Assembly (NCBI GenBank): GCA_002690085.1
Contig: NZDM01000069.1
Location: 1 to 57,791 of the forward strand
Length of the DNA: 57,791 nucleotides
From: Flavobacteriaceae bacterium
GTDB taxonomy: Bacteria > Bacteroidota > Bacteroidia > Flavobacteriales > Flavobacteriaceae
Reading direction: 5' to 3'
Both the position numbers and the translations under genes were made by a program. Under the pieces are notes generated by a model. The model ran no database searches and had not been told where the DNA came from. It saw only the letters and a list, made by a program, of their open reading frames with translations. Below, piece by piece: positions 49,166 to 57,791 of this stretch (the first letter of the stretch is position 1; each line of letters begins with the position of its first letter).

Positions 49166-51901
49166 TTATGTGTTTTTGGTGAAAGTTAATTTAAGATATC
49201 CCCCACCACCGTTGCCTCCATCACCTCCTTTATCATCTACATAACTTGCTAAACCTCCACCTGGTCCTCCTCCACCTCCACCACCTAGTAAACCATTTCC
49301 TCCTGACACTGGTGTAAGAGTTGAGGCTAGAGTTGTAGGATCGAATGTACCTGAAGTAGCTCCACCAATACCACCATTTCCTCCAGTACCTAAACTACCC
49401 GACCCTCCTCCACCTCCACCTGCACCACCAAAAGGATAATAGCTAACAAAAATAGCTCCACTATCGCTTCCAGCGCCGCCTTGTCCAGCAGTGTTGCTTC
49501 CAGATGGACAAATACCATTAGCGCCAGCACCTCCCGCTCCCATTGGTGAAACTCTATGTGTAACATTAGATGGGTCAATGGTACCTATCCATCCATAACC
49601 ATTGGATGCGTCGGTGCCAGCTAAAGTTGTAGTACCAGATAATGGATCATATTGTGATAAAGGAATTGGATTGTTAGCTTCGTAGCCATCTGCCAATTCG
49701 TAGGGCGGAACAGTAGTGGAAAGGCCTAATTGTACCAAGTCATTAGTATTAAATCCTAATGTTGTACCATTGTTATTTGGATCGTTTGCACCACCACCTC
49801 CTCCACCACCTCCTCTATAATTATTGCCTGAGGAAGACTCTGTTTGCGGATTTCCCCCTATTATTGTTTGATATGCATCGCCTCCAGAATATGAAAGGCC
49901 GCCTCGGCCACCACCAAGACCACCATTTGCTGTTAAAGTGGTAGACTGGGAAGACGTGTTAATTTCAAGTGAAGAGGATACTCCTTGATATCCAGTTTCA
50001 GGAAATACAGAAGTGTTACTACCATCAAATACACCTCCACTTCCGCCCAAACCTCCATTTCCCAATGTAAACGTAAATGTATCACCAGAGTTTATAATGC
50101 TACTACTTGCTGTTTCAATAAATCCACTATTACCTCCGGCACCACCTCCTCCTCCGTTTAGTCCTGTATTTGGCGCTCCTCCGCCTCCACCTCCACCTCC
50201 ACCAGATAATTCCGCAGTCATTGACCAATTAGTATCACTATAATAGGGAAATGTATAGGTTTGTGAAGTATTACCATAGTGTAAATTATCAAAAAATAAT
50301 TCTACAGTAGATGGAATAGTTCCGGATGATTGGTATAAAAAATAAAAAGAAGTATTGGATGGCGATTCATATCTTGGCGTGAGGTTACTAGTATCAACAA
50401 TATAGATATTTTGATTACTACTATTATATCCAATACCTACGGTAATATCAATATAATCGCCGTTTGAGTTTGTAAAATAATCTATAAAATTACTGCATAA
50501 TTTTATTGCGTCAGCTTCAAGTTTTGCAAGTTCATTTTCACCTTGCGTGTTTGTGGGAATTACAGATAAGTCATTAACAAACCAAGGCATATTATGTCGA
50601 TTAAATATATTTTGTTGAAGATTATTGTAGGAGTTTTGATCACTATGAGTATATTGAGTATCTTCAGGACGTAAATACCAAAAAATCCATACCGCTCCTT
50701 TGGAACCATTATTTCCTGGTTTTTTTTCGCCGTCTCCATCTCCTCCCTGCCCTCCTGAACCACCAGTACCTGCTGTCGTTGGTATAACTGTCCAAGGTGA
50801 AACTGCATTTCCATCAGTATCTGTTCCAAATGCTTGTGATCCATGATTTACACTATTTGGATAACCACCTACACCTTGTAAAGGCAACCAAATTAAATTG
50901 TCACCATTGTATGAAAACGTAGTTAAAGTACCTCCACTTCCGCCTTGTGGATGTCCAGTATTCTTATTTTGTCTTGGAGATCCATCGCTACCATTTACAT
51001 TACTCGTCCCGGAACCTGTACTAGTGCCATTTACATAATATCCGTCGCCATTAGTTATTGTATTTTGATATTGTACGCCAATGTTACCTTGTCCGCTGTT
51101 AGGTCCACTATTTACAATAGTAAAGTCATATATATCTTTCAATAAGCCTGTCATTGTAATTTGTTTGGTACTATCATAGCCGCCAGCATATCCACCATAA
51201 CCACAGCCTCTTGTTCTCGTAGTAATTGTATTTGATCCAGGAGAGTGGTTTCCGTCCTGTCCACCAAATCCCCCTTGGCCTCCCGGGACTGATATGCTTA
51301 GAACCATATTATCTTGTAAATCATTCAATGTAATTTGTGTTGTACCACCAACACCACCATTTAATCCATTTGATCTACCTTCTACGTTTCCTGCGCTTCC
51401 CCCAGCTCCAATTGAAATTGTTATACTTTTTACATTTGTATTACCAACATTATTCTTTAAAGGTATATAATTAGAGACAAAAACAGCACCATTTCCACCA
51501 CCACCTCCACCACCCCCGGTACTTTTGTGATCAGCTGATCCTCCTCCTCCTCCACCGCCACCCCCACCTCCTACTGCAATTATTCTACATCCCCAATAAT
51601 TACTTTCAGAAATATTTGTTATATTATTACTTACATCGTATGAATAATCATATATTGTAACGGTTGTATTATTGTCATAGTGAGTAAAATAAGCATTTGC
51701 TCCACCAAACTCAGTTGATGCTGAATTATTATATATACCACCTGTTGTTTGCTTTAACCAAGTAGCATTATATGAAGGTGTGCCAATTGGTAAACCTGTT
51801 GAATTATTAGATAAATAACCTGTTTGAGAACTCGCTGGTTGACCAGCAATAATATTAGACGAAGGCAGTTGTACTTCACGGATTTTATATAGATTACTCA
51901 T
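49166..51901 (-). CDS. Glycine-rich fibre-type protein
   Basis: 911 residues. Two long glycine-rich modules (about 108-420 and 565-910) with runs such as AVGGGGGGGGGGGS and GGGGGGGAPNTGLNGGGGGAGG, joined by a non-repetitive segment (about 430-560). This is the pattern of glycine-rich tail-fibre and adhesin modules in phages and large viruses. N-terminal MSNLYKIREVQLPSSN has no signal peptide. It lies beside the S74 fibre gene, same strand, 18 bases apart. Likely role: surface fibre or host attachment. Confidence 0.8.
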   Translation of the reverse strand: MSNLYKIREVQLPSSNIIAGQPASSQTGYLSNNSTGLPIGTPSYNATWLKQTTGGIYNNSASTEFGGANAYFTHYDNNTTVTIYDYSYDVSNNITNISESNYWGCRIIAVGGGGGGGGGGGSADHKSTGGGGGGGGNGAVFVSNYIPLKNNVGNTNVKSITISIGAGGSAGNVEGRSNGLNGGVGGTTQITLNDLQDNMVLSISVPGGQGGFGGQDGNHSPGSNTITTRTRGCGYGGYAGGYDSTKQITMTGLLKDIYDFTIVNSGPNSGQGNIGVQYQNTITNGDGYYVNGTSTGSGTSNVNGSDGSPRQNKNTGHPQGGSGGTLTTFSYNGDNLIWLPLQGVGGYPNSVNHGSQAFGTDTDGNAVSPWTVIPTTAGTGGSGGQGGDGDGEKKPGNNGSKGAVWIFWYLRPEDTQYTHSDQNSYNNLQQNIFNRHNMPWFVNDLSVIPTNTQGENELAKLEADAIKLCSNFIDYFTNSNGDYIDITVGIGYNSSNQNIYIVDTSNLTPRYESPSNTSFYFLYQSSGTIPSTVELFFDNLHYGNTSQTYTFPYYSDTNWSMTAELSGGGGGGGGGAPNTGLNGGGGGAGGNSGFIETASSSIINSGDTFTFTLGNGGLGGSGGVFDGSNTSVFPETGYQGVSSSLEINTSSQSTTLTANGGLGGGRGGLSYSGGDAYQTIIGGNPQTESSSGNNYRGGGGGGGGANDPNNNGTTLGFNTNDLVQLGLSTTVPPYELADGYEANNPIPLSQYDPLSGTTTLAGTDASNGYGWIGTIDPSNVTHRVSPMGAGGAGANGICPSGSNTAGQGGAGSDSGAIFVSYYPFGGAGGGGGGSGSLGTGGNGGIGGATSGTFDPTTLASTLTPVSGGNGLLGGGGGGGPGGGLASYVDDKGGDGGNGGGGYLKLTFTKNT

Positions 51902-51919
51902 TCTCTATACAAAATACTA

Positions 51920-54900
51920 TTATTTATTCTCCAATTGTTCAACACGCTTTTTCAAATCTTTTACAGCTTCAATTAACACTCCTATAATTTCCATATAAGC
52001 AACAGATTTATTGCCTTCTTCACCTGATACCATATCAGGAAATATTTTGTCAATTTCTTGTGCTACAACACCATGATGCGTCTTTTTACTTTCATCTGCT
52101 TTTAGATTATAGGTAACGCCTCTGAGTTCGTCAATTGATTCTAAAGCACCACTAATTGTTTGAATATTTTCTTTCTTTGCTTCATCAGATGTAGCATTAA
52201 ATGTTGTTGCTTGAACTTGAGTATATGGAGATTTAGGTTGAATTGTGGTACTATTACTTTCTTCCCAATTACTACCATTTTTACTTACATGATTTTTAAC
52301 ATAGCTTACATCAGTCATATAGTAATTTTCTGCATCCTCTTGTATATAAGTACCTGTTACATAACCGCCTGCTGCAGCTACTAATCCATTATTTATTACA
52401 GAAGACCCGTCTGCAATATAATCATCAGTTGGAAATCTAAAAACTGAAAATCCTGGTTTTAAACTTCGCCACACATGATCACTCACATCTGCAAAACTTG
52501 GAAAACCATTAAACGCAGCACCATCCCATGGATCAGTCAAATACACCTTACATTTAGGTTGAATACTGCTACTAGTATATTTCGTTAAGCCAGCAGGTAT
52601 TGCATTTATATAAACATGATTTCTAGTATCAATTTGAATTGCTGGATTTTCACCCAGTGTAGCACTACCGCTGCCACTGGCGCCACTATTATCATAAACA
52701 TCTATTCTAAGAAATCCATTTTGGCCTTGTTGATCTTGAAGAGTTTCGGAATCTCCTGCATTCCAACATTGAATTGATGCTGCTCTATGCATACCAATAT
52801 TTGTCCCACCATTAGCGTACCCATTAAAATTGATTTCGCCAATTATACCAGTTTTATTGGTGGATGGAGTTGCTCCGTTTGATCTTTGTATGGAAAGTTT
52901 GGCGATTGACTCTTGACCCGTATTGTGAAAGTCTTGATCCGGAATATCTGTAAAATCATTTATCATTAACACCGGGCCTGAACCGGCGGTTCTTTCAATT
53001 TTTGTTGAAGGGTTACTTGAAGCCTCATAAGTCATAAATGGTACCAATTCCTTTCCATCATTAGAACCACAAAACTCAACATTACCTATACTATATGTAC
53101 CTGTTACTGGATTACTTGAATCATCTAGCCAGAATGTACCATCTGGAGCATTTATTATATTACCAGTAGAGTGACTTGCATCAGTAATATATGTTCTAAT
53201 GCCGCCTAAGAAAGAGACACCGCTTGGATCACTACCGCTTGGATCACTATAATGATCTCCAAATAAAATCTGCGAAGGAAATAAACTACTATTATTTTTA
53301 CACCTGTTACCAACTAAACTAATAACAGCATCATTATTTGGATTGGACGGATTAATTACAATACCTGGATATTGATACATTGAGTACGGGTATGCAAACA
53401 CATTAGTGTCACTGGAATACTCGTGTGCTGTGTTTGGTGAATGTAATGCTCTAATTGTTTTATCAAAGTTAGACGTTGCTATAACATTAAAAATTACAGT
53501 TTCGGAGATATTGGTCGTGTCACAACTTTTGTTATCAAATAATCCCCAAAGAATATCTTCTCCATGACACGTTTTTGTAAAGGTATCTGTAACACTAATG
53601 CTAGATGCTTCTACGTTACCGCTAATATCTCCAGCAATTATTGTATCATCTATGACAACATTACCAGGAATATAAACATTATTTTCAGGAGGGGGATTTT
53701 TTGGTTGTATCCATCCACCTACGTTAATATTACCTGTTGCTGCTGCTGATGTTGCGTTATTCTCCACAGTATCCCAAAAAAGTTTACTCTTTACATAATC
53801 AACTGTTGGAATGGCATTCGATTGAGCATCTAATATAAGGTTGTAGGCGTTATTACTTATATCGGTGTCTATCTTAGCGATAGCTGCATTATTACCACTA
53901 GGATCTGTTAAAAAGTCAATTCTATTTTTACCACCCCCAGATACATCAGTTGATAATCGTACAAGTGCGTTACCATATAATGTGATGCTCTTATTAGCAT
54001 GTGAGGTAAGTTTACCCGTTCCAAATTGACCAGAGGCATCATAGCCTCTGAATTGTATTTGACCAGTTACATCATCGTCCTCCAGAGCACCTTGAGGTCC
54101 CCTGGTTCTTAAAAAAATTAAACTTCCCTGTGAAGTTTTTGGATTAGTATGTTGTAATAGTAATGCTGAATCTTGACCATCATATCTTGCATGCTGAAAT
54201 GTACTAATTAATTCAGGACTACCATTATTATTATAAGAATAATCATAAATATTTGCTTTTATACTTTTGTAGTTTATACCTTGGACGTTGGCATCATTTC
54301 CATAACTAGGCGCGCTTATGTTTAATGCAGAATGTCCATTTATCCATTGATCAGAGTTATCAAGTGTATAACCTGTGCCAAGTGAAATACCGCCACTAAT
54401 ATCTACATCTCCATAAAAATAACTATTATTTGCCACAAATAAATATCCTTTTTTGTTGCTAGCAGATTCTTTATCTTCTAATTCAGTTTTAAGGTCAGGT
54501 ACCGAATTATTAATATCATTAAAGAAAGGATAATCCTTCCCCCCTAATCCATTACCCATTATTGCAGCACTCTCTCCTACAAAAATATCATCAACTAGAT
54601 ATTTTTCAATTTGGACCCCTGATCCATCTACTACTATATCTCCTTTCACATATAATTGAGCATTTTTACTACCTGATACTAAGTAATCTAATTTTTTTTG
54701 GGTTAAGTCTTGACCATTAATACCCATAAATACTCTATTACTAGGATCAACAACAACAGCAGTTTTTCCTGTTGCAATTTGTGAACTTGAATCACCTTTA
54801 ATATAATCATATATACCACCACTTGAATCTGATACAGTTAAAACTAAGTTTTCATTTGGAGCACCAAACATCCCAAATGCATTTATTTTTACTGTAGGAT

Positions 54901-55294
54901 CCTGAATATTGTTTTTATTTCTTTGAGATGCATGAGCAATGACACCATTTGGCTGACCATCTCCAGAATCGGTAAAGTTATTATAAAATGAAAGTGGTTG
55001 AATAAACTGCTCCAAAGTATTGTTGTTTGCGTCTTTGTACTCTTTTAATTTACCTCCTCCTTGGAATCGAATCATTTCTGCAGAAACAGTTAATGCCGAA
55101 TATTTCGAAGAATTGTAATTTTTTCCTTCAACACCTTCTGTTGTTGAAGAAAAGTTAGTACCTTGAATAAGAGAAACTCTTAAATCTGATATATGAGATT
55201 TATTGAATGTCGCTGTTTTGGCAGTTTTTGCAGTATTTACTATTTGAGTTCCTGATGAAGCTGCTTGTTTCCATTTTTGTCTTTGTCCGGACAT
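51920..55294 (-). CDS. Fibre protein with C-terminal S74 intramolecular chaperone
   Basis: 1124 residues. Most is a beta-rich, Asn/Ser/Gly-rich shaft. The last 89 residues form the peptidase S74 (endosialidase-type) chaperone: Ser1036 and the Lys near 1040 in TSDEAKKEN, LESIDELRGVTYNL, HHGVVAQEIDKIFPDMV, VAYMEIIGVLIEAVKDL. In this family the chaperone trimerises the shaft and then cuts itself off at the Ser of SD. A 15-bp direct repeat at about 53220-53250 gives DPSGSDPSG. A trimeric surface fibre made late is the likely product. Confidence 0.88.
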   Translation of the reverse strand: MSGQRQKWKQAASSGTQIVNTAKTAKTATFNKSHISDLRVSLIQGTNFSSTTEGVEGKNYNSSKYSALTVSAEMIRFQGGGKLKEYKDANNNTLEQFIQPLSFYNNFTDSGDGQPNGVIAHASQRNKNNIQDPTVKINAFGMFGAPNENLVLTVSDSSGGIYDYIKGDSSSQIATGKTAVVVDPSNRVFMGINGQDLTQKKLDYLVSGSKNAQLYVKGDIVVDGSGVQIEKYLVDDIFVGESAAIMGNGLGGKDYPFFNDINNSVPDLKTELEDKESASNKKGYLFVANNSYFYGDVDISGGISLGTGYTLDNSDQWINGHSALNISAPSYGNDANVQGINYKSIKANIYDYSYNNNGSPELISTFQHARYDGQDSALLLQHTNPKTSQGSLIFLRTRGPQGALEDDDVTGQIQFRGYDASGQFGTGKLTSHANKSITLYGNALVRLSTDVSGGGKNRIDFLTDPSGNNAAIAKIDTDISNNAYNLILDAQSNAIPTVDYVKSKLFWDTVENNATSAAATGNINVGGWIQPKNPPPENNVYIPGNVVIDDTIIAGDISGNVEASSISVTDTFTKTCHGEDILWGLFDNKSCDTTNISETVIFNVIATSNFDKTIRALHSPNTAHEYSSDTNVFAYPYSMYQYPGIVINPSNPNNDAVISLVGNRCKNNSSLFPSQILFGDHYSDPSGSDPSGVSFLGGIRTYITDASHSTGNIINAPDGTFWLDDSSNPVTGTYSIGNVEFCGSNDGKELVPFMTYEASSNPSTKIERTAGSGPVLMINDFTDIPDQDFHNTGQESIAKLSIQRSNGATPSTNKTGIIGEINFNGYANGGTNIGMHRAASIQCWNAGDSETLQDQQGQNGFLRIDVYDNSGASGSGSATLGENPAIQIDTRNHVYINAIPAGLTKYTSSSIQPKCKVYLTDPWDGAAFNGFPSFADVSDHVWRSLKPGFSVFRFPTDDYIADGSSVINNGLVAAAGGYVTGTYIQEDAENYYMTDVSYVKNHVSKNGSNWEESNSTTIQPKSPYTQVQATTFNATSDEAKKENIQTISGALESIDELRGVTYNLKADESKKTHHGVVAQEIDKIFPDMVSGEEGNKSVAYMEIIGVLIEAVKDLKKRVEQLENK

Positions 55295-55409
55295 TTAATA
55301 TATCTATACAAATTAATAAAAATATTATGTAGAACGAAATCATAATTATTTTATTACCTACATATGTAGGTAGCAATAAACTTATTTTATTATCTTTAGT
55401 ATATGTATA

Positions 55410-55823
55410 ATGGGGTACGCGGTTGAATTGTCTTTTGATATCTCTAAATCGGGATCTTTTACTGCTAAGCAAGAGCTTATCGCAATAAAAGCCCGTGAGT
55501 ATAACTCTTCTACACAATATTCTATGCATGAAATTGAAGGATATGGCAGAAAAACAACAAGAAACGAATCTATTAATGTTGTCATGTTTGAAGATAATGA
55601 TTTTGATAGTATGCTTGATTTCATTGGAGAGATTAGAAAAGAGAAGATCTCAAGTATAGATTGTATTTATACAGACGAGATATCGTGTAATTTGCTTTAT
55701 GCATCCCCTAAGTATTTGCGCAGATTAGATAAACCATCCTCATTGGAAATAAGAAGATCCATGAAAAAAACAGAAGATGAATCGATATTAGCTGTTAGGG
55801 AAGCGCTAAGATTAAACTGTTGA
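55410..55823 (+). CDS. Hypothetical protein, MGYAVE family
   Basis: 137 residues beginning MGYAVELSFDISKSGSFTAKQELIAIKAREY. The MGYA(V/I)E(L/M).FD start recurs in small uncharacterised large-virus proteins. The fold looks alpha/beta. The H-x-T motifs of true 2H enzymes are absent. Convergent with the gene at 55870 across a shared hairpin. Confidence 0.7.
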   Translation: MGYAVELSFDISKSGSFTAKQELIAIKAREYNSSTQYSMHEIEGYGRKTTRNESINVVMFEDNDFDSMLDFIGEIRKEKISSIDCIYTDEISCNLLYASPKYLRRLDKPSSLEIRRSMKKTEDESILAVREALRLNC

Positions 55824-55838
55824 ATATAAATGTAACGT

Positions 55839-55869
55839 TGCAATTATTTATAAATTACAAATAATTGCA
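55839..55869. terminator. 11-bp bidirectional hairpin
   Basis: TGCAATTATTT 55839-55849 pairs perfectly with AAATAATTGCA 55859-55869, between two convergent genes. Confidence 0.75.
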
Positions 55870-56265
55870 TTATTTTCGAGTATAAGCTGGGGTTTTGGTA
55901 ATTGTTGGGATAGAATTACTATCTTTTTTTGGACTTTTCCTTTTACTTCTAGTTTTTCTAGAAGAACTAGATTTAGGTCTTCTACGTCGTGATCTAGACT
56001 TTTTGGATGGTGTTTGTTGTTTTACAACAACAGTTTGTCCAAAGTCTGCTTGTAATCTCTCTTCAATCGGTCTAGGATCTGCTCTTCTTGAAAGTAATTC
56101 CATAATTTCATCATTGGTCATTGACATAATAACCAATTGGTTGTTTTTAACTCCTGCCATATTAAACTCTTCGCCATCATACTCCATTTCAAAGTAGGCT
56201 TTATCAACAATTTTATCATCATTAGTCACTTTATAAGCGGCGATACCCTCGATTATTGTGCTCAT
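55870..56265 (-). CDS. Small protein with Ser/Arg/Lys-rich tail
   Basis: 131 residues. Residues 1-80 are globular (YKVTNDDKIVDKAYFEMEYDGEEF; NDEIMELLSRRADPRPIEERL). The tail is basic (SKKSRSRRRRPKSSSSRKTRSKRKSPKK). Possibly a core or DNA-binding virion protein. Divergent from the 31-residue frame at 56294. Confidence 0.65.
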   Translation of the reverse strand: MSTIIEGIAAYKVTNDDKIVDKAYFEMEYDGEEFNMAGVKNNQLVIMSMTNDEIMELLSRRADPRPIEERLQADFGQTVVVKQQTPSKKSRSRRRRPKSSSSRKTRSKRKSPKKDSNSIPTITKTPAYTRK

Positions 56266-56293
56266 CTATTATATCACGATATAATATTACCTT

Positions 56294-56389
56294 ATGCCTG
56301 ATCGTAAAGAAGCGTCACCACTTGATAAGTTTTATAGTGAAGATTTTATGAAGGATTACTTTTCTTTAGTGAAACCAAAATCTAAATGA
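56294..56389 (+). CDS. Possible 31-residue protein with its own 3' hairpin
   Basis: MPDRKEASPLDKFYSEDFMK then DYFSLVKPKSK. It is a short clean frame between divergent promoters and a 9-bp hairpin that starts at its stop codon. The matching hairpin position, as at larger genes, supports expression. No homology judged. Confidence 0.4.
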   Translation: MPDRKEASPLDKFYSEDFMKDYFSLVKPKSK

Positions 56390-56419
56390 TCTTATCTATC
56401 TATATACGACAGATAAGAT
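56389..56419 (+). terminator. 9-bp hairpin upstream of family X polymerase
   Basis: ATCTTATCT 56389-56397 pairs with AGATAAGAT 56411-56419. It begins in the stop codon of the 31-residue frame and reaches the ATG of the polymerase. Confidence 0.6.
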
Positions 56420-57791
56420 GGCAAAACCATTGAAACTGAAAAACGGTGGTAATTCACCATCTAAAAAACGTAAACGATGTCCAAAAGGTACCAGAAAAAA
56501 TAAGAAAACAGGTGAGTGTGAACCAGTTAATAAGTCAATGACTGCTAAATCTAAGGTAAAAACACCAACTCCGCAACCAGCGGTTAGAAAAAGGTGTCCA
56601 AAAGGTACTAGAAAAAATAAGAAAACTGGTCAGTGTGATCCTATTAAGAAATCAATAACAGCCAATGTTAAGAGTCCTAAGAAGCTAGGTAAGAAACTGA
56701 AACTAGTATCAAAACCTAAAGTAGTTGACAAAAAATTGAAGAAAACTTCTCCTTCTCCGGTGAAGGCAACTAAGAAAGCAAAAATGGTAAAACCTAGAAA
56801 ACTTACACGCAAACTTAAACTGGTAAAGGTCTTAAAGCCTCCGACAGAGGCTAAACAAATGGACCAGCCAGAGGTGATTAATGGAAAAAAAGTTTATAAC
56901 GAGGAGTTTGTAGACATCCTCGGTCAGCTTGAAGATATCATGCAGCGTCAAGGTGAACCATTTCGCGCAAGAGCATATCATAAGGCAGCTGAAACTATCA
57001 TGACATTTCCCGATGAGATTACTGATCCCAAGCAGCTTGAAAAACTACCCGGTATCGGAAAAACCATCATGACCAAGCTCCAAGAGTATGTTGACACGGG
57101 TAAACTCAATGCGATTGAGAAGATGAAGAATAACCCTCTCAATGTGCTGACAAAAGTCTATGGCATTGGCCCTAAAAAAGCCAAACAGTTCATCGATGAG
57201 GGCCTTGATACCATTGAAAAACTAAAAGAACATCCTGAAAAGCTGACTGCAGCACAGAAAGTTGGTGTTCAGTATTTCGATGATATTGAAAAGAAGATTC
57301 CTCGTTCTGAAATCGATGAATACAAGGTTGTCTTCGAAAAAGTCTTCAAGGAAAGCACTCCACCTGGATCTAAGTTTGAAATTGTTGGATCTTATCGTCG
57401 CGGTAAGCAACAGTCTGGTGATATTGATATGATCATTACCAACACTGACAACAACAAAAAGGCATTTGAAGATTTCCTTGATGCTCTAGTAGAAAAGGGT
57501 ATTATAACCCATCTACTATCCAGAGGCCGAACCAAGAGTTTAACTCTGGCTAAGCTTCCAGGGAAACCTGCTCGCAGGGTTGATCTTATGTATACTCCGC
57601 CACAGGAATACGCATTTGCTACTCTGTACTTTACTGGATCCAAAGCATTCAATACTATGCAACGCCAAAGGGCTCTTGATCTTGGATACACACTAAATGA
57701 GCACGGTATGCATGAAATGAAGAATGGAAACAAGGGCGCCAAAGTCGAGGGTGACTTCCCAGATGAGCAGTCTATCTTCAAGTTCCTTGGC
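56418..57791 (+). CDS. polX: Family X DNA polymerase with duplicated basic N-terminal module (partial)
   Basis: 458 codons, open at the right edge. The N-terminal 140 residues are Lys-rich and hold two copies of a Cys motif, KRCPKGTRKNKKTGECEP (about 19-36) and KRCPKGTRKNKKTGQCDP (about 58-75). The polymerase follows: an 8-kDa-like domain (FRARAYHKAAETIM), helix-hairpin-helix LPGIGKTIM and VYGIGPKKA, palm motif GSYRRGKQQSGDIDMI with two catalytic Asp, RRVDLM with the third Asp, and FTGSKAFNTMQRQRALDLGY. Such enzymes fill gaps in base-excision repair and are reported in virions of mimivirus relatives. The basic module may target the virion. Confidence 0.95.
   Translation, partial: MAKPLKLKNGGNSPSKKRKRCPKGTRKNKKTGECEPVNKSMTAKSKVKTPTPQPAVRKRCPKGTRKNKKTGQCDPIKKSITANVKSPKKLGKKLKLVSKPKVVDKKLKKTSPSPVKATKKAKMVKPRKLTRKLKLVKVLKPPTEAKQMDQPEVINGKKVYNEEFVDILGQLEDIMQRQGEPFRARAYHKAAETIMTFPDEITDPKQLEKLPGIGKTIMTKLQEYVDTGKLNAIEKMKNNPLNVLTKVYGIGPKKAKQFIDEGLDTIEKLKEHPEKLTAAQKVGVQYFDDIEKKIPRSEIDEYKVVFEKVFKESTPPGSKFEIVGSYRRGKQQSGDIDMIITNTDNNKKAFEDFLDALVEKGIITHLLSRGRTKSLTLAKLPGKPARRVDLMYTPPQEYAFATLYFTGSKAFNTMQRQRALDLGYTLNEHGMHEMKNGNKGAKVEGDFPDEQSIFKFLG

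Noticed and set aside
55200..55624. Minus-strand frames around the start of the fibre gene
   Set aside because: Overlap the fibre gene in another frame or are antisense to the MGYAVE gene; no motif.
1..57791. CRISPR array, insertion sequence or integrated phage
   Set aside because: The repeats are too few and irregularly spaced for an array. No transposase, integrase or terminal inverted repeats were seen.

Overview
This 57.8 kb window comes from a large nucleocytoplasmic DNA virus (Nucleocytoviricota). It most resembles the Mimiviridae-like order Imitervirales, the group of large viruses of algae and other protists. The evidence is an AAAATTGA-type early promoter in front of many genes, hairpin-type transcript ends, dense intronless genes on both strands, an AT-rich background, virus-encoded tRNAs, and a typical gene set: SNF2 helicase, dUTPase, family X DNA polymerase, eIF1A, Nanos-type zinc finger, several RING proteins, vWA proteins, PD-(D/E)XK nuclease, PAP2 phosphatase, glycosyltransferases and fibre proteins with an S74 chaperone. 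No capsid, DNA polymerase B or packaging ATPase lies in the window. An algal host is an inference.

Layout. 0-5 kb: an AT-hook protein and an SNF2/RING helicase, small membrane and acylated proteins, four copies of a 37-bp repeat, and a GC-rich structured intergenic RNA candidate (about 4631-4935). 5-10 kb: a glycan island with three glycosyltransferases and a candidate adenain-like protease. 9.7-16.8 kb: a 1424-residue probable virion protein, a clamp-loader-C-terminus-like protein and a nucleotidyltransferase with a basic tail. 16.9-21.1 kb: a second structured RNA candidate directly upstream of tRNA-Arg and two tRNA-Gln genes, then eIF1A, the Nanos-like zinc finger, RING genes, and tRNA-Leu and tRNA-Ile. 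21-26 kb: a 2H phosphoesterase, a RING protein, a PAP2 phosphatase, a third structured RNA candidate, a glutaryl-CoA dehydrogenase and an RRM-like protein. 26-33 kb: vWA and DUF2828 (TROVE-like plus vWA) proteins and disordered proteins. 33-38 kb: a second RRM-like protein, a pseudokinase, a tandem paralog pair, a split deaminase beside dUTPase, and a GNAT-like virion protein. 38-49 kb: a SLATT-like 2TM protein, basic-tailed membrane/virion proteins, a kinase and a nuclease. 49-57.8 kb: two very large fibre-type proteins and family X polymerase running off the right edge.

How it fits together. Genes with the early motif mostly serve takeover and nucleic-acid functions: helicase, eIF1A, Nanos-like, RRM-like, RING, nuclease, tRNAs. 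Several of them are clearly richer in G+C than the rest. Genes without it are mainly AT-rich and look like late virion parts: basic-tailed proteins, fibres and glycosyltransferases. The most unusual items are the structured intergenic RNA candidates, two of which share a head motif and helix plan under early promoters, and the full-length glutaryl-CoA dehydrogenase with glutaryl-specific residues intact. All functions are read from sequence motifs; no database search was run.
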